A stretch of DNA of 64,000 bases from Hydrogenovibrio halophilus DSM 15072 (lineage in GTDB: Bacteria; Pseudomonadota; Gammaproteobacteria; Thiomicrospirales; Thiomicrospiraceae): assembly GCF_000384235.1 (NCBI RefSeq), contig NZ_KB913033.1, positions 1,991,164-2,055,163 of the forward strand, written 5' to 3'. The notes beneath the pieces are model-generated. The model saw nothing but the letters and a program-made list of their open reading frames with translations, searched no databases and was not told where the DNA came from. Of this stretch, positions 47,055 to 55,525 are shown in pieces. A program made the translations under genes and the position numbers. The stretch's first letter is position 1. The number at the start of each line of letters is the position of its first letter.

Positions 47055-47336
47055 GTGAAAAAGCAAACGTGTGTGTGGGCTGCTCTGATCGTGTTGAATG
47101 GCCTTTTTTGGATGCCCGGCGCTTATGCCGGAGACACCAGTGAAGAGGCCAAGGAGGATGCAAAGTCGGCTTGGGAGAAAACCAAGGAAACAGCCAAAGG
47201 GGTGGGGCAGGATGTCAAAGAAGCCTGGGGTGAGGCCAAATCAACCAGTTGGGAGGAAATTGAATCTTCGGCCGAAAAACAAGGCACCGACCCAGTCAAG
47301 CCCGAAGAAGACGAAGCCGGTATTCCAGTGGAATGA
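47055..47336 (+). CDS. Small periplasmic Lys/Glu-rich helical protein
   Basis: The 93-residue product begins with a Sec signal peptide (basic MKKQ, hydrophobic core, cleavage after AYA). The mature ~68 residues are charged repeats of the EEAKEDAKSAWEKTKETAKG type, resembling apolipoprotein or LEA-like amphipathic helices. The start codon is GTG with GAGGG upstream. Function unknown. It diverges from the SQR-like gene and is followed by two small lipoprotein genes on the same strand. Confidence 0.65.
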   Translation: MKKQTCVWAALIVLNGLFWMPGAYAGDTSEEAKEDAKSAWEKTKETAKGVGQDVKEAWGEAKSTSWEEIESSAEKQGTDPVKPEEDEAGIPVE

Positions 47337-47451
47337 GAAGTGAGCGGTCTTTTTGATGGAATCAAAGCGTTTTCCAATCATCCGTGACAGAGAATGGATT
47401 GAAATAGGCAGAACTGGCATAATAGTGCCTTTGAAACTGAGTCGGTGAAAC

Positions 47452-47760
47452 ATGGCAAAACATTTTAAAGTACTCGGAATCGCTGTTCTGCCTTTGGCAA
47501 TGTTGGTGGGTTGTGAAAAAATCTCCAACTCTGCGAAAAACCTTCAGTCGGATTGGGTGGGGTTGGACCGTAAGATTGAAATTTATACCTGTCATACCGG
47601 GGAATTGATCAAGTCCTATCAGGGCAGTGTGCGCATCAACCCCGATGATCAATTGTCTGAAGGCACGTCGTTTCTGGTGGATGGCAAAAAACTGCACACC
47701 AATATGTGCTATGTGGTCACAGAGCTGGGCATTACCGAACAATCGATTTCCGGGCAGTAA
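47452..47760 (+). CDS. Small predicted lipoprotein, 102 residues
   Basis: Signal peptide with lipobox MLVGC (Cys ~21) predicts a lipid-anchored envelope protein. The mature part has two more Cys residues (YTCHTGE and NMCYVV) that could form a disulfide. No known family recognised. Next gene begins 20 bases after its stop. Confidence 0.7.
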   Translation: MAKHFKVLGIAVLPLAMLVGCEKISNSAKNLQSDWVGLDRKIEIYTCHTGELIKSYQGSVRINPDDQLSEGTSFLVDGKKLHTNMCYVVTELGITEQSISGQ

Positions 47761-47780
47761 AACAAAAGAATGGATAACGC

Positions 47781-48140
47781 ATGAGACAAACAGTCTTTAC
47801 AAATTATGTTAGAGGGATTCTGGCCGGTGTGATGGCCGCTTCCCTGTTTTTGACCGGGTGCGCGTCAGTGACCTCGCAGGAGCTGGGTGAAAACGAGTTT
47901 CTGTTGACCGCTTATTACGACGAGCCGCCCAGAGATTTGCACAGCCGCGCATTGGCCAGCCAGGCGGAAGACTTGTGCCCGGTGGGCGTGTCCGTCCGCT
48001 CGCGTCATGCCACCAAGGCCGCAGAACTGGGCAAGAACGATCTGGCCTGTGTGTCGGGGGACTGCCGTTATCGCTTGACCTGGCGAGTAGTGTGTACCGA
48101 AATCGAACCGCAGGAATCCTCGTGGTTTGGCGATACCTGA
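47781..48140 (+). CDS. Small predicted lipoprotein, 119 residues
   Basis: Lipobox FLTGC (Cys ~27) after a hydrophobic signal. The mature part has DLCPVG, ACVSGDCRY and RVVCTE, so four Cys residues fit two disulfides. A run of the form AEDLCPVG with VxC near the C-terminus recalls uncharacterised envelope proteins, but I cannot name the family. It is seven bases upstream of the GGDEF gene and may be co-transcribed with it. Confidence 0.7.
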   Translation: MRQTVFTNYVRGILAGVMAASLFLTGCASVTSQELGENEFLLTAYYDEPPRDLHSRALASQAEDLCPVGVSVRSRHATKAAELGKNDLACVSGDCRYRLTWRVVCTEIEPQESSWFGDT

Positions 48141-48147
48141 TCGCTGA

Positions 48148-49398
48148 ATGAGTTTGCGGGTTCATCTGCTCTGGTTGCTGGGGTTGGTTGCCTTGGGCTT
48201 CTGGGGCCAGCCAAACCGAGTCGACTGGCCTGATCTGGCCGAACAGTCAGTGCTCTGGCTGCCTTTCATTCTGGTGTTTCTGACAGGGTTTATCAGCCTG
48301 TTTCTTAACCGTTTCCAGCCAATTGCTGTGATCGTTACGCTTTGTGCCTATTATGCCCTGTCGTGGGCTGTGTTGCCGCAGAGGGTGGCAGGGGCGCAGC
48401 TTCTGCTGCCACTGTTGGCATTGAGTCTGCCTGTGCATCTGATGGTGTGGCGTCTGCTGCCGGAAAAAGGGTTCCATCATTTGGGCTGGGTCGTTTTGCA
48501 GGCGGTGCTGTGGTGGCTGCCATTTGTGCTGATTCTCTGGGGAATGATGAGCTTGCCTGCGCCGGGTTGGGGCTGGGTTTTCTGGCCGGTGCCGACTGAG
48601 TGGATTCATGTGCCATGGAGTGGACTGGCCTTGTCGGTCATGGTGTTGCTTTTGTGGCTGGCATGGATGGCGTTTTCGCGTCACACCCAGGTGTTGGATT
48701 TGGCCATGCCTGTGGTGTTGGTGATGGCGGTTCTGGCGATGAATGCCTTTGGTCAGCCAACGACCCTGGCCTGGTGGGTTTCGTTGGCGCTGCTGGCGGT
48801 TTTGTTGGCGGTGGTGTTTGAAGCGCATCATCTGGCCTACACCGACACCCTGACTGGCCTGAAAGGACGACGTGCTCTGTTTGAAAGTTTTGCCGGATTG
48901 GGTCGGCGTTATGCGATTGCGATGATGGACATCGATCATTTCAAACAGTTCAATGATCGTTACGGTCATGAGACCGGTGATAGGGTGCTGCAGGTTGTGG
49001 CCAGACATCTGAAGCAGTCGGGGATTGGGCGGGTTTACCGTTATGGGGGTGAAGAATTTACCCTGGTGTTTCCCGGCCAGTCGGCTGCCGCGTCGCAACC
49101 GGCTTTGGATGCGCTGAGAGAACGCATTGCTTCGACCCCTTTGCTGGTGGTGGACCCAAAAACCGGTGAGGAAAAGCCGGTGAGCTTGACTGCCAGTTTT
49201 GGGGTGGCCGAACGCGATGCCAGGCAGGCAAACCCCGAAGCGGTGATGCAGGCCGCCGATGCGTTTTTGTATCAGGCCAAAAAGGCCGGGCGCAATCGGG
49301 TAAAAGGTCCCGGTTCGCCCCGGAAAAAACCGGCCGCACGAAAAAGAACGCCCAAAATAACCAGGCCTGGTAAAACAACCAGGCCTGGTAAAAAATGA
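48148..49398 (+). CDS. Membrane-bound diguanylate cyclase (GGDEF)
   Basis: The 416-residue protein has an N-terminal half of about seven hydrophobic segments (to residue ~225) and a cytoplasmic GGDEF domain. The domain runs from YTDTLTGLKGRRALFE and DIDHFKQFNDRYGHETGD to the active-site YRYGGEEF. Product would be cyclic di-GMP. No RxxD inhibitory site precedes GGEEF. The C-terminal ~30 residues are a basic tail, of which the last 13 (ITRPGKTTRPGKK) are encoded by two tandem ACCAGGCCTGGT copies running into the stop codon. Confidence 0.92.
   Translation: MSLRVHLLWLLGLVALGFWGQPNRVDWPDLAEQSVLWLPFILVFLTGFISLFLNRFQPIAVIVTLCAYYALSWAVLPQRVAGAQLLLPLLALSLPVHLMVWRLLPEKGFHHLGWVVLQAVLWWLPFVLILWGMMSLPAPGWGWVFWPVPTEWIHVPWSGLALSVMVLLLWLAWMAFSRHTQVLDLAMPVVLVMAVLAMNAFGQPTTLAWWVSLALLAVLLAVVFEAHHLAYTDTLTGLKGRRALFESFAGLGRRYAIAMMDIDHFKQFNDRYGHETGDRVLQVVARHLKQSGIGRVYRYGGEEFTLVFPGQSAAASQPALDALRERIASTPLLVVDPKTGEEKPVSLTASFGVAERDARQANPEAVMQAADAFLYQAKKAGRNRVKGPGSPRKKPAARKRTPKITRPGKTTRPGKK
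49360..49371. repeat. ACCAGGCCTGGT palindrome, copy 11 (GGDEF gene 3' end)
   Basis: Exact core, in frame as T-R-P-G. It forms a tandem pair with copy 12 at an 18-bp period. Confidence 0.95.
49378..49389. repeat. ACCAGGCCTGGT palindrome, copy 12 (GGDEF gene 3' end)
   Basis: Exact core, in frame as T-R-P-G, six bases before the TGA stop of the GGDEF gene. Followed by A6. Confidence 0.95.
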
Positions 49399-49450
49399 AC
49401 CGCGTTTTCGGTGAAATCCTCAATCAGTGCACACCTCAAGGAGTTGGAAC

Positions 49451-49933
49451 ATGACAGAATCTGACAAGGCGCAAGCGGAATCGCTGCCCAGAGTGACGGA
49501 AAATTCGCAATTGGGCATCGCCTTTGTTTTGACTCTGGCGGGGGATGGCGAAGTGGTTGAGGCGACCGAGGACAACGAAGTGTTTCGGTTTCAAATCGGT
49601 GACGGCCAGTTGTTTTCGGCGCTGGAAAACTGGTTGATCGGCCTGGAACTGGGCACGCGGGTTCAGCTGGGTTTGTCGCCTGCGCAGGCGTTCGGAGAAC
49701 CGGATCCCGGCAATGTGCATCGCATGGACCGCCGCGATTTCCCGGAAGAGATGGTTCTGGAACCCGGTTATGTGGTGGGCCTGAATACGCCCACAGGCGA
49801 AGAAGTGCCAGCGACCGTTCTGGCTCTGGAGGCCGATTCGGTGCTATTGGATTTCAACCATCCGTTGGCCGGAAAGCCCTTGAATTTCGACGCGACCATC
49901 AAAGAGATCGACGGTCAGACGCAGCCGGACTAG
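49451..49933 (+). CDS. FKBP-type peptidyl-prolyl isomerase (SlpA/SlyD-like)
   Basis: The 160-residue cytoplasmic protein has the FKBP fold interrupted by an IF (insert-in-flap) region. It starts with AFVLTLAGDGEVVEAT, then FQIGDGQLFSALENWLIGLELG, the insert with AFGEPDPGNVHRMDRRDFP, and the final VLLDFNHPLAGKPLNFDATI that is diagnostic of SlyD/FkpB (SlpA) proteins. No His-rich tail, so SlpA/FkpB is the better match. ATG 49451 has AAGGAG upstream. FkpB is often next to ispH-lytB; that context is absent here. Confidence 0.9.
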   Translation: MTESDKAQAESLPRVTENSQLGIAFVLTLAGDGEVVEATEDNEVFRFQIGDGQLFSALENWLIGLELGTRVQLGLSPAQAFGEPDPGNVHRMDRRDFPEEMVLEPGYVVGLNTPTGEEVPATVLALEADSVLLDFNHPLAGKPLNFDATIKEIDGQTQPD

Positions 49934-49936
49934 CGT

Positions 49937-50209
49937 TCAGGACTGGCGTGCCTGATCGCGGTGCGCTTCGCTGCAGTAATAGTGACAGCCGTCGTTTTGC
50001 TGGACGCTCACCGCTTCGTTTTCTGGCAGGTGCAGGCCGCAGACTTCACAGGCCACCATCTTGTCGGTCTGGTCGGCTTTGGGGTCATTGTCGCTGGTCG
50101 AATCAAAGGTGTCACTGAGCGTCTGGCGAAATTGACGAACCCGGCTGTGCACAAACAAAACCAGAAAAAACACCGCCAGAATCAGAAAAAAATAAAACAA
50201 GGCCCGCAT
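49937..50209 (-). CDS. PP0621-family membrane-anchored Cys protein
   Basis: The 90-residue protein has one N-terminal membrane helix (FYFFLILAVFFLVLFV), a polar linker, and a small metal-binding-type module: CEVCGLHLPENEAVSV then HYYCSEAHRD. The CxxCG to YCSxxHR spacing matches the PP0621 family, a probable zinc module of unknown function. Its stop lies three bases from the convergent FKBP gene stop. Confidence 0.82.
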   Translation of the reverse strand: MRALFYFFLILAVFFLVLFVHSRVRQFRQTLSDTFDSTSDNDPKADQTDKMVACEVCGLHLPENEAVSVQQNDGCHYYCSEAHRDQARQS

Positions 50210-50338
50210 AGGACTCCCAGGAAAGAATGATTGTGGCCAATATTATAGCGTTTTTTGTGTCGTGCCTGAACGCACACTCGTAAAGCCCGACCAAAAGCCT
50301 TAAAATACCACTTTTGAATTTCAGTGGCTGAGTCAGGC

Positions 50339-51508
50339 ATGAATTTACACGAATATCAGGCAAAATCTCTTTTTCGAGCTTATCGGATACCGGTGCCGAC
50401 CGGTCAGGTGATCAGGCATCAGAGCGAATTGGCAGACGCTTTGAACGCCACTGGAACGGATCAGTGGGTGATCAAAGCGCAGATTCACGCCGGTGCCCGC
50501 GGCAAAGCTGGCGGTGTCAAACTGGTAAAAAGTGCCTCCGAAGCCGAAACACTGGCTCGGGCCTTGCTGGGAACCGAATTGGCAACGCCACAGACGGCTG
50601 GCAAGGCCCTTCCTGTGAAGGCCTTGCTGGTGGAAGAAACGTTGGCGATTGAAGAAGAACTGTATCTGAGTCTGTTGATCGATCGGGCCTCCAGACGTCA
50701 TACCTTTATTGTTTCCGCGGCCGGGGGCATGGACATCGAAGCCGTGGCGGCGGAAACGCCCGAGCGCATTCATCGGGTGACGGTGAATCCGGCCGTTGGA
50801 CTGATGCCATATCAGTGTCGCGAAGTGGGGTTTGCGCTCAATCTGACCGGGCAGGCATTCAAACAGTTGGGACAGATCATGCAGGCCGCCTATCGTCTGG
50901 CGCTGGACAAGGACGTTTCTCTGCTCGAAATCAATCCACTGATCAAAACCGCCGACAATGCGCTGGTGGCACTGGACGCCAAAGTCAGCCTCGATCCCAA
51001 TGCGCTTTACCGCCAGAAAGAACTGGCAGAAATGCGCGACCCGTCACAGGAAGATGAGCGCGAGGCGCGTGCCGCCGATCATCAACTCAACTACATTGCG
51101 CTGGATGGCAACATCGGTTGCATGGTCAATGGTGCCGGTCTGGCCATGGCGACCATGGATCTGATTCAGTTGCATGGCGGGGAACCCGCCAATTTTCTGG
51201 ACGTTGGCGGCGGTGCGACCGCAGACAGAGTGGCCGAAGCCTTTAAATTGATTCTTTCTTCCGATCAGGTCGAGTCGATTCTGGTGAATATTTTTGGCGG
51301 CATTGTGCGTTGCGACCTGATTGCCGATGGCATTATTCAGGCGGTGAAAGAAGTCGGTCTGACGCTGCCGGTGGTGGTGCGACTGGAAGGGACCAATGCG
51401 GCACAGGGTCGAGCCCGTCTGGCGGAAAGTGAATTGCAGATTGTGACCGCTGAAACCCTGTCTGAAGCCGCCGAGCAAGCCGTGAAACTGGCCGGGGAGG
51501 CACGATAA
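50339..51508 (+). CDS. sucC: Succinyl-CoA ligase beta subunit
   Basis: The 389-residue beta subunit carries the ATP-grasp domain ([19 protein letters not shown] at the start, [17 protein letters not shown]) and the C-terminal CoA-ligase domain with [11 protein letters not shown]. It works with SucD to convert succinyl-CoA to succinate with ATP or GTP formation. ATG 50339 (MNLHEYQ) matches the family start exactly. The stop shares one base with the sucD ATG. No sucAB adjoins it. Confidence 0.97.
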   Translation: MNLHEYQAKSLFRAYRIPVPTGQVIRHQSELADALNATGTDQWVIKAQIHAGARGKAGGVKLVKSASEAETLARALLGTELATPQTAGKALPVKALLVEETLAIEEELYLSLLIDRASRRHTFIVSAAGGMDIEAVAAETPERIHRVTVNPAVGLMPYQCREVGFALNLTGQAFKQLGQIMQAAYRLALDKDVSLLEINPLIKTADNALVALDAKVSLDPNALYRQKELAEMRDPSQEDEREARAADHQLNYIALDGNIGCMVNGAGLAMATMDLIQLHGGEPANFLDVGGGATADRVAEAFKLILSSDQVESILVNIFGGIVRCDLIADGIIQAVKEVGLTLPVVVRLEGTNAAQGRARLAESELQIVTAETLSEAAEQAVKLAGEAR

Positions 51509-52395
51509 TGAGTATTTTGGTTCATGCACAGACAAAAGTGATCTGCCAGGGTCTGACCGGCAAACAGGGCAGTTTTCATTCCGAGCAGGCGCTGGCTTAC
51601 GGCACCTGTCTGGTCGGAGGGGTCACGCCTGGAAAAGGCGGAACCACGCATCTTGGCCTGCCGGTGTTCAATACCGTTGCCGAGGCAGTGGCGCGCACTG
51701 GTGCGGAAGCCTCCATGATTTATGTGCCCCCTGCGTTTGCGGCCGATTCCATTATTGAAGCGATTGCCGCAGGCATCAAGGTCATTACCTGTATCACCGA
51801 AGGCATTCCGGTCAACGACATGCTCAAGGTCAGGGCGGTGCTGGATCAGAGCGACGCCCATCTGATCGGGCCCAACTGTCCGGGGCTGATCACGCCCGGC
51901 GAGGCGGGTAAGGGCTGCAAAATCGGCATCATGCCCGGCCACATTCATCAACCCGGTCGCATTGGCATTGTCTCGCGTTCGGGCACCCTCACTTACGAAG
52001 CGGTGCATCAGACCACTCAGGCCAATCTGGGCCAAACCACCTGTGTGGGCATCGGCGGCGACCCGATTCAGGGCATGAGCTTTGTCGATTGCCTGCAGAT
52101 GTTTGAGCAGGACCCGGCCACAGAGGGCGTGATCATGGTGGGAGAAATCGGCGGCCAGGCCGAAGAAGACGCGGCCCAGTATATCCAGGCGTCCATGTCC
52201 AAACCGGTGGTGGCCTACATTGCCGGAATGACCGCACCGCCAGGCAAACGCATGGGTCATGCCGGGGCCATTGTCAGTGGCGGTCAGGGCACGGCTCAAG
52301 CCAAAATCGACTCACTGAAGCAAGCCGGTGTCACGGTGGTGGATTCGCCCACAGAAATGGGGCAGGCCATGCTGGCTTGCCTCTCGCAAAGCTGA
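51508..52395 (+). CDS. sucD: Succinyl-CoA ligase alpha subunit
   Basis: The 295-residue alpha subunit has a Rossmann CoA-binding domain ([17 protein letters not shown]) and the phosphorylated active-site His in [25 protein letters not shown] and [10 protein letters not shown]-type blocks are intact. It overlaps sucC by one base (TAATG), indicating coupled translation of equimolar subunits. nadE follows 18 bases downstream and may be co-transcribed. Confidence 0.97.
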   Translation: MSILVHAQTKVICQGLTGKQGSFHSEQALAYGTCLVGGVTPGKGGTTHLGLPVFNTVAEAVARTGAEASMIYVPPAFAADSIIEAIAAGIKVITCITEGIPVNDMLKVRAVLDQSDAHLIGPNCPGLITPGEAGKGCKIGIMPGHIHQPGRIGIVSRSGTLTYEAVHQTTQANLGQTTCVGIGGDPIQGMSFVDCLQMFEQDPATEGVIMVGEIGGQAEEDAAQYIQASMSKPVVAYIAGMTAPPGKRMGHAGAIVSGGQGTAQAKIDSLKQAGVTVVDSPTEMGQAMLACLSQS

Positions 52396-52413
52396 AAGGC
52401 TCAAGGAAGCGTT

Positions 52414-54063
52414 ATGTCTGAACAAATTCGCCTGTGTATGGCTCAGATCAACCCGATTGTGGGCGACATTGCGGCCAATGTCGAGGCCATCATCGCCGCC
52501 GCCGAGCAGGCGCAGGAGCAGCATCAGGCGGAAATTGTGGTTTTCCCGGAAATGACATTGACCGGCTACCCGCCGGAAGACCTGTTATTTCGCCCCGCTT
52601 TGTATGAACAGGTGGATCAGGGGTTGAGCCGATTATGCGAGGCCGCACAGGATGTGGCTCTGGTGGTCGGCTATCCGATGATGGACGACCTGGGCGAGCG
52701 ATTCAATATGGCCGCCTGGCTTGCTGAGGGCCAGATTCAGGCCAGCTACATCAAGCAAAACCTGCCCAATTACAGCGTGTTTGATGAGAAACGCTATTTT
52801 TCCCAGGACAACCGACCCTGTGTTGTGCAGTACAAGGGCGTTGGTTTTGGGTTGTTGATCTGTGAAGATATCTGGAAGTTCACCCCCGCTTCGCAGGCGG
52901 TGGAAGCCGGTGCTGATATCCTGCTTAACTTGAACGCCTCGCCGTTTTCGCAGGAAAAACATCAGGACCGGATTGAGGTGGTGCGGCGTCGGGTCGCCGA
53001 AGTCAAGCGTCCGGTCGTGTACGTCAATCAGGTTGGCGGCCAGGACGAACTGGTGTTCGATGGGGGCTCGTTTGCGACCTGTGCCGAAGGCGAAGTGCAG
53101 GTTCAGGCCCCCGAATTTGTTGAAGCCATTACCCCGCTAACGGTGTTGAAGCAGGGCGGGGCGGTGGCCATTGCCCCGGGCGAACAGGCCGCTCTCTATC
53201 ATGACGAAGCCCGGATTTATCGGGCGTTGATGCTGGGCGTGCGCGATTACGTGCACAAAAACGGCTTCAAAGGCGTGTTGCTTGGGTTGTCAGGCGGCAT
53301 TGATTCGGCATTGACGCTGGCCGTGGCGGTGGATGCTCTGGGTGCGGAACAGGTGGAAGCGGTGATGATGCCGTTTTATTACACCGCCAAAATCAGTGAA
53401 GAGGATGCGGCCACCCAGGCAAGCCGTCTGGGAACGCGGTTTCAGTCGCTGCCCATTGAATCGCTTTATGCCGGTTTTGAGCAACTGCTGGCCCCGCGCT
53501 TTGAGGGCTGTGGCGTGGACACCACCGAAGAAAATTTGCAGGCCCGGATTCGCGCCGTGTTATTAATGGCGTTATCCAACAAACTGGGCAAGGTGGTATT
53601 GGCCACCAGCAACAAATCCGAAGTGGCCGTGGGCTACTCGACCCTCTATGGTGACATGGTCGGAGGTTTTTCGCCGCTCAAGGACGTTTCCAAAACCTGG
53701 GTTTATCGCCTGGCTCGTTATCGTAACAGCCTGGAAGACGCCGTTGATGAGCCGGTCATTCCGCATCGGGTCATTGAACGAGCACCTTCTGCGGAGTTAC
53801 GTCCGGATCAGACCGATCAGGATACCTTGCCAGACTATGATGTGCTGGACCCTGTCATCGAAGCACTGGTCGGGCGCGACCTGTCTCCGCAAACCATTGC
53901 AACGCAGTTGTCGCTGGAGCCAGCACTGGTTCAACGTATTGCGAACATGATTCAGCGCAATGAATACAAGCGTCGCCAATCCGCTCCCGGTGTCAAAATT
54001 TCTCCCCGCGCCTTCGGCCGAGACCGCCGCTACCCAATCACGTCCGGCTATCAGGAAGATTGA
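52414..54063 (+). CDS. nadE: Glutamine-dependent NAD+ synthetase
   Basis: Two-domain NadE of 549 residues. The N-terminal nitrilase-type glutaminase carries the Glu-Lys-Cys triad (FPEMTLTGYPPEDLL, KQNLPNY, LLICEDIWK). The C-terminal synthetase domain has the ATP pyrophosphatase loop LSGGIDSALTLAV and SNKSEVAVGYSTLYGDM. It amidates nicotinate adenine dinucleotide, the last NAD step. nadC, an earlier NAD step, is 5 kb downstream. Palindrome copy 13 starts 11 bases after the stop. Confidence 0.97.
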   Translation: MSEQIRLCMAQINPIVGDIAANVEAIIAAAEQAQEQHQAEIVVFPEMTLTGYPPEDLLFRPALYEQVDQGLSRLCEAAQDVALVVGYPMMDDLGERFNMAAWLAEGQIQASYIKQNLPNYSVFDEKRYFSQDNRPCVVQYKGVGFGLLICEDIWKFTPASQAVEAGADILLNLNASPFSQEKHQDRIEVVRRRVAEVKRPVVYVNQVGGQDELVFDGGSFATCAEGEVQVQAPEFVEAITPLTVLKQGGAVAIAPGEQAALYHDEARIYRALMLGVRDYVHKNGFKGVLLGLSGGIDSALTLAVAVDALGAEQVEAVMMPFYYTAKISEEDAATQASRLGTRFQSLPIESLYAGFEQLLAPRFEGCGVDTTEENLQARIRAVLLMALSNKLGKVVLATSNKSEVAVGYSTLYGDMVGGFSPLKDVSKTWVYRLARYRNSLEDAVDEPVIPHRVIERAPSAELRPDQTDQDTLPDYDVLDPVIEALVGRDLSPQTIATQLSLEPALVQRIANMIQRNEYKRRQSAPGVKISPRAFGRDRRYPITSGYQED

Positions 54064-54074
54064 AGTCAGTATTG

Positions 54075-54086
54075 ACCAGGCCTGGT
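54075..54086. repeat. ACCAGGCCTGGT palindrome, copy 13
   Basis: Exact core 11 bases after the nadE stop. TATTG on the left and CCAATA on the right allow a longer imperfect stem with a small bulge. Confidence 0.95.
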
Positions 54087-54175
54087 GGCCAATACCTGAG
54101 AACTTTTTACTGAGAGAAACTGAAAGAAAGCATGGCTGGTAAAATATTGATGTCAGCTTAGCAATGGAGCTGGTA

Positions 54176-54352
54176 TCGAACCCTATTATTTCACAAACTT
54201 GCACCGACCCTGCTGCTTTTACCTCTTGATATCAAAGAAAAGGTTTCTTCAGTCGGTCATGTTTATGGATACGACGTTTTTTAGAAATTAAGAACCCGAT
54301 GTCCGAAGGGGGAAAGTCGAGATTATTCCCTTGTGAAACCAAGTTGCTTTGC
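54176..54352 (-). mobile_element. Degenerate third copy of the MITE-like element
   Basis: Read against the reverse complement of copies 1 and 2, several blocks align in order. They are ATTTCACAAACTTGCACCGA (copy 1: TTTCATGAATTTGCACCGA), CTCTTGAT, TTTCTTCAGTCGGTC, AGAAATTA and CCCTTGTGAAACCAAGTTGC. An extra ~35 bases interrupt the right part, and the distal terminal repeat is not recognisable. An old, decayed insertion. Confidence 0.65.
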
Positions 54353-54383
54353 CACCTAAAAACGAACAGATCAAGTCGTCAGG

Positions 54384-55256
54384 TTAAAACCAGTCGCCGA
54401 CCGAATCGAGCATGTTGTCCCACCAGCTTTTTTCGGATTTCTGCCAGCGTTTGTTGCTGGGTGGCTGCTGGCCGTTTTCCCATTCGTCGGTTTCGGCATC
54501 CTCTGTCTGGGCCTGTGCCTGGAATTTTTCCAGGTTGTGGTCGATGACGGTTTGGGTGTCTTCGGCGTTTTGGGTCATGCCCAGCTGTTGGTAGGCATCG
54601 CGCATCAGTGCCAACGCAGGCATGACCGTCTGCGCATTGGGGTAGTTTTCAATCAGGGCTTTGACCCGTGTGGTGGCAGCCAGGTAGGCTTGCCGCTTGA
54701 AATAGTATTTGGCGACCTGAAATTCGTGCCGGGCCAGGCGGTTCTGCAACACAATGATGCGTTCCCGCGCTTTGGCGGCATAGGGACTGTCAGGGTATTT
54801 GGACAGCAGCTCGAAATAGGACTGGAACGCTTCGCGGGTTGAGGCCATGTCGCGTTTGGCCGGGTCGGTGATCCAGTCGTCCAGCCAGCTTTCATTGATG
54901 GCGTCTGTGGCCAGCGCTTTCAGATAGTAGGCATAGGGCAGAGCGCGGTGTTTGGGAAACAGGCGAATGAACTCCTGCAATTCGCGCTGAGCCGATTCGG
55001 GTTCTTCGTAGCGATAATAGGCATACGCCAGTTCCAGATAGGACTGCTCGGCGTATTTGCCATAAGGGTAATAGGCTTTGAGGTTTTCGTAGTTTTCAAT
55101 GGCCGTGTCCCATTGGCCGCTGTTAAACGCGTCTTTGGCCGCCGCATAAAATTCTTTGACGGTTTTGTCTTCGTTGTCCTTGGCCACCAGGGACGAACAA
55201 CCGCTTAAGGTCAGGGCGCTTAAAAGCAGGAACAGGGAAATCAGCGAGTGCTTCAT
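54384..55256 (-). CDS. bamD: Outer-membrane protein assembly factor BamD
   Basis: Outer-membrane lipoprotein of 290 residues, an essential partner of BamA in beta-barrel insertion. The signal peptide ends in lipobox LSGC (Cys ~20). Five TPR-like helical repeats follow, with the characteristic AAKDAFNSGQWDTAIENYE, KYAEQSYLELAYAYYR and YAYYLKALATDAI blocks. The C-terminal ~60 residues are acidic and Gln-rich, ending in WWDNMLDSVGDWF. It diverges from rluD, the conserved bamD-rluD pair of gammaproteobacteria. Confidence 0.95.
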   Translation of the reverse strand: MKHSLISLFLLLSALTLSGCSSLVAKDNEDKTVKEFYAAAKDAFNSGQWDTAIENYENLKAYYPYGKYAEQSYLELAYAYYRYEEPESAQRELQEFIRLFPKHRALPYAYYLKALATDAINESWLDDWITDPAKRDMASTREAFQSYFELLSKYPDSPYAAKARERIIVLQNRLARHEFQVAKYYFKRQAYLAATTRVKALIENYPNAQTVMPALALMRDAYQQLGMTQNAEDTQTVIDHNLEKFQAQAQTEDAETDEWENGQQPPSNKRWQKSEKSWWDNMLDSVGDWF

Positions 55257-55525
55257 AATCTTTGATAAACTATTGTTATGCCATGGCGCAGAGCAAACCG
55301 TTTCGACAGCCGTTGGTGCCGTTGTCCGATCTGATCCCGCTGCAATGGTTCGAAAACTACGGCGCTGGGTCGGCCTTTGGAGCCACCGAGCGACGCTGAA
55401 ATTGAAATAATCAAAGTCCGGATGATAGCATATTTTGATTCGTCCGGATACACAATCCCAACTCTTCGATGCCGGTCGGACTGAAATTCAACCGGTGTCA
55501 CCAACACAAAAAGAAAGGAACGTTT

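Larger units (their letters stand above)
54064..54383. other. 320-bp gap: palindrome copy 13 and MITE relic
   Basis: Between the convergent ends of nadE and bamD. It contains the palindrome at 54075-54086, about 90 bp with no recognised feature, and the degenerate MITE-like sequence at about 54176-54352. No gene seen. Confidence 0.8.
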
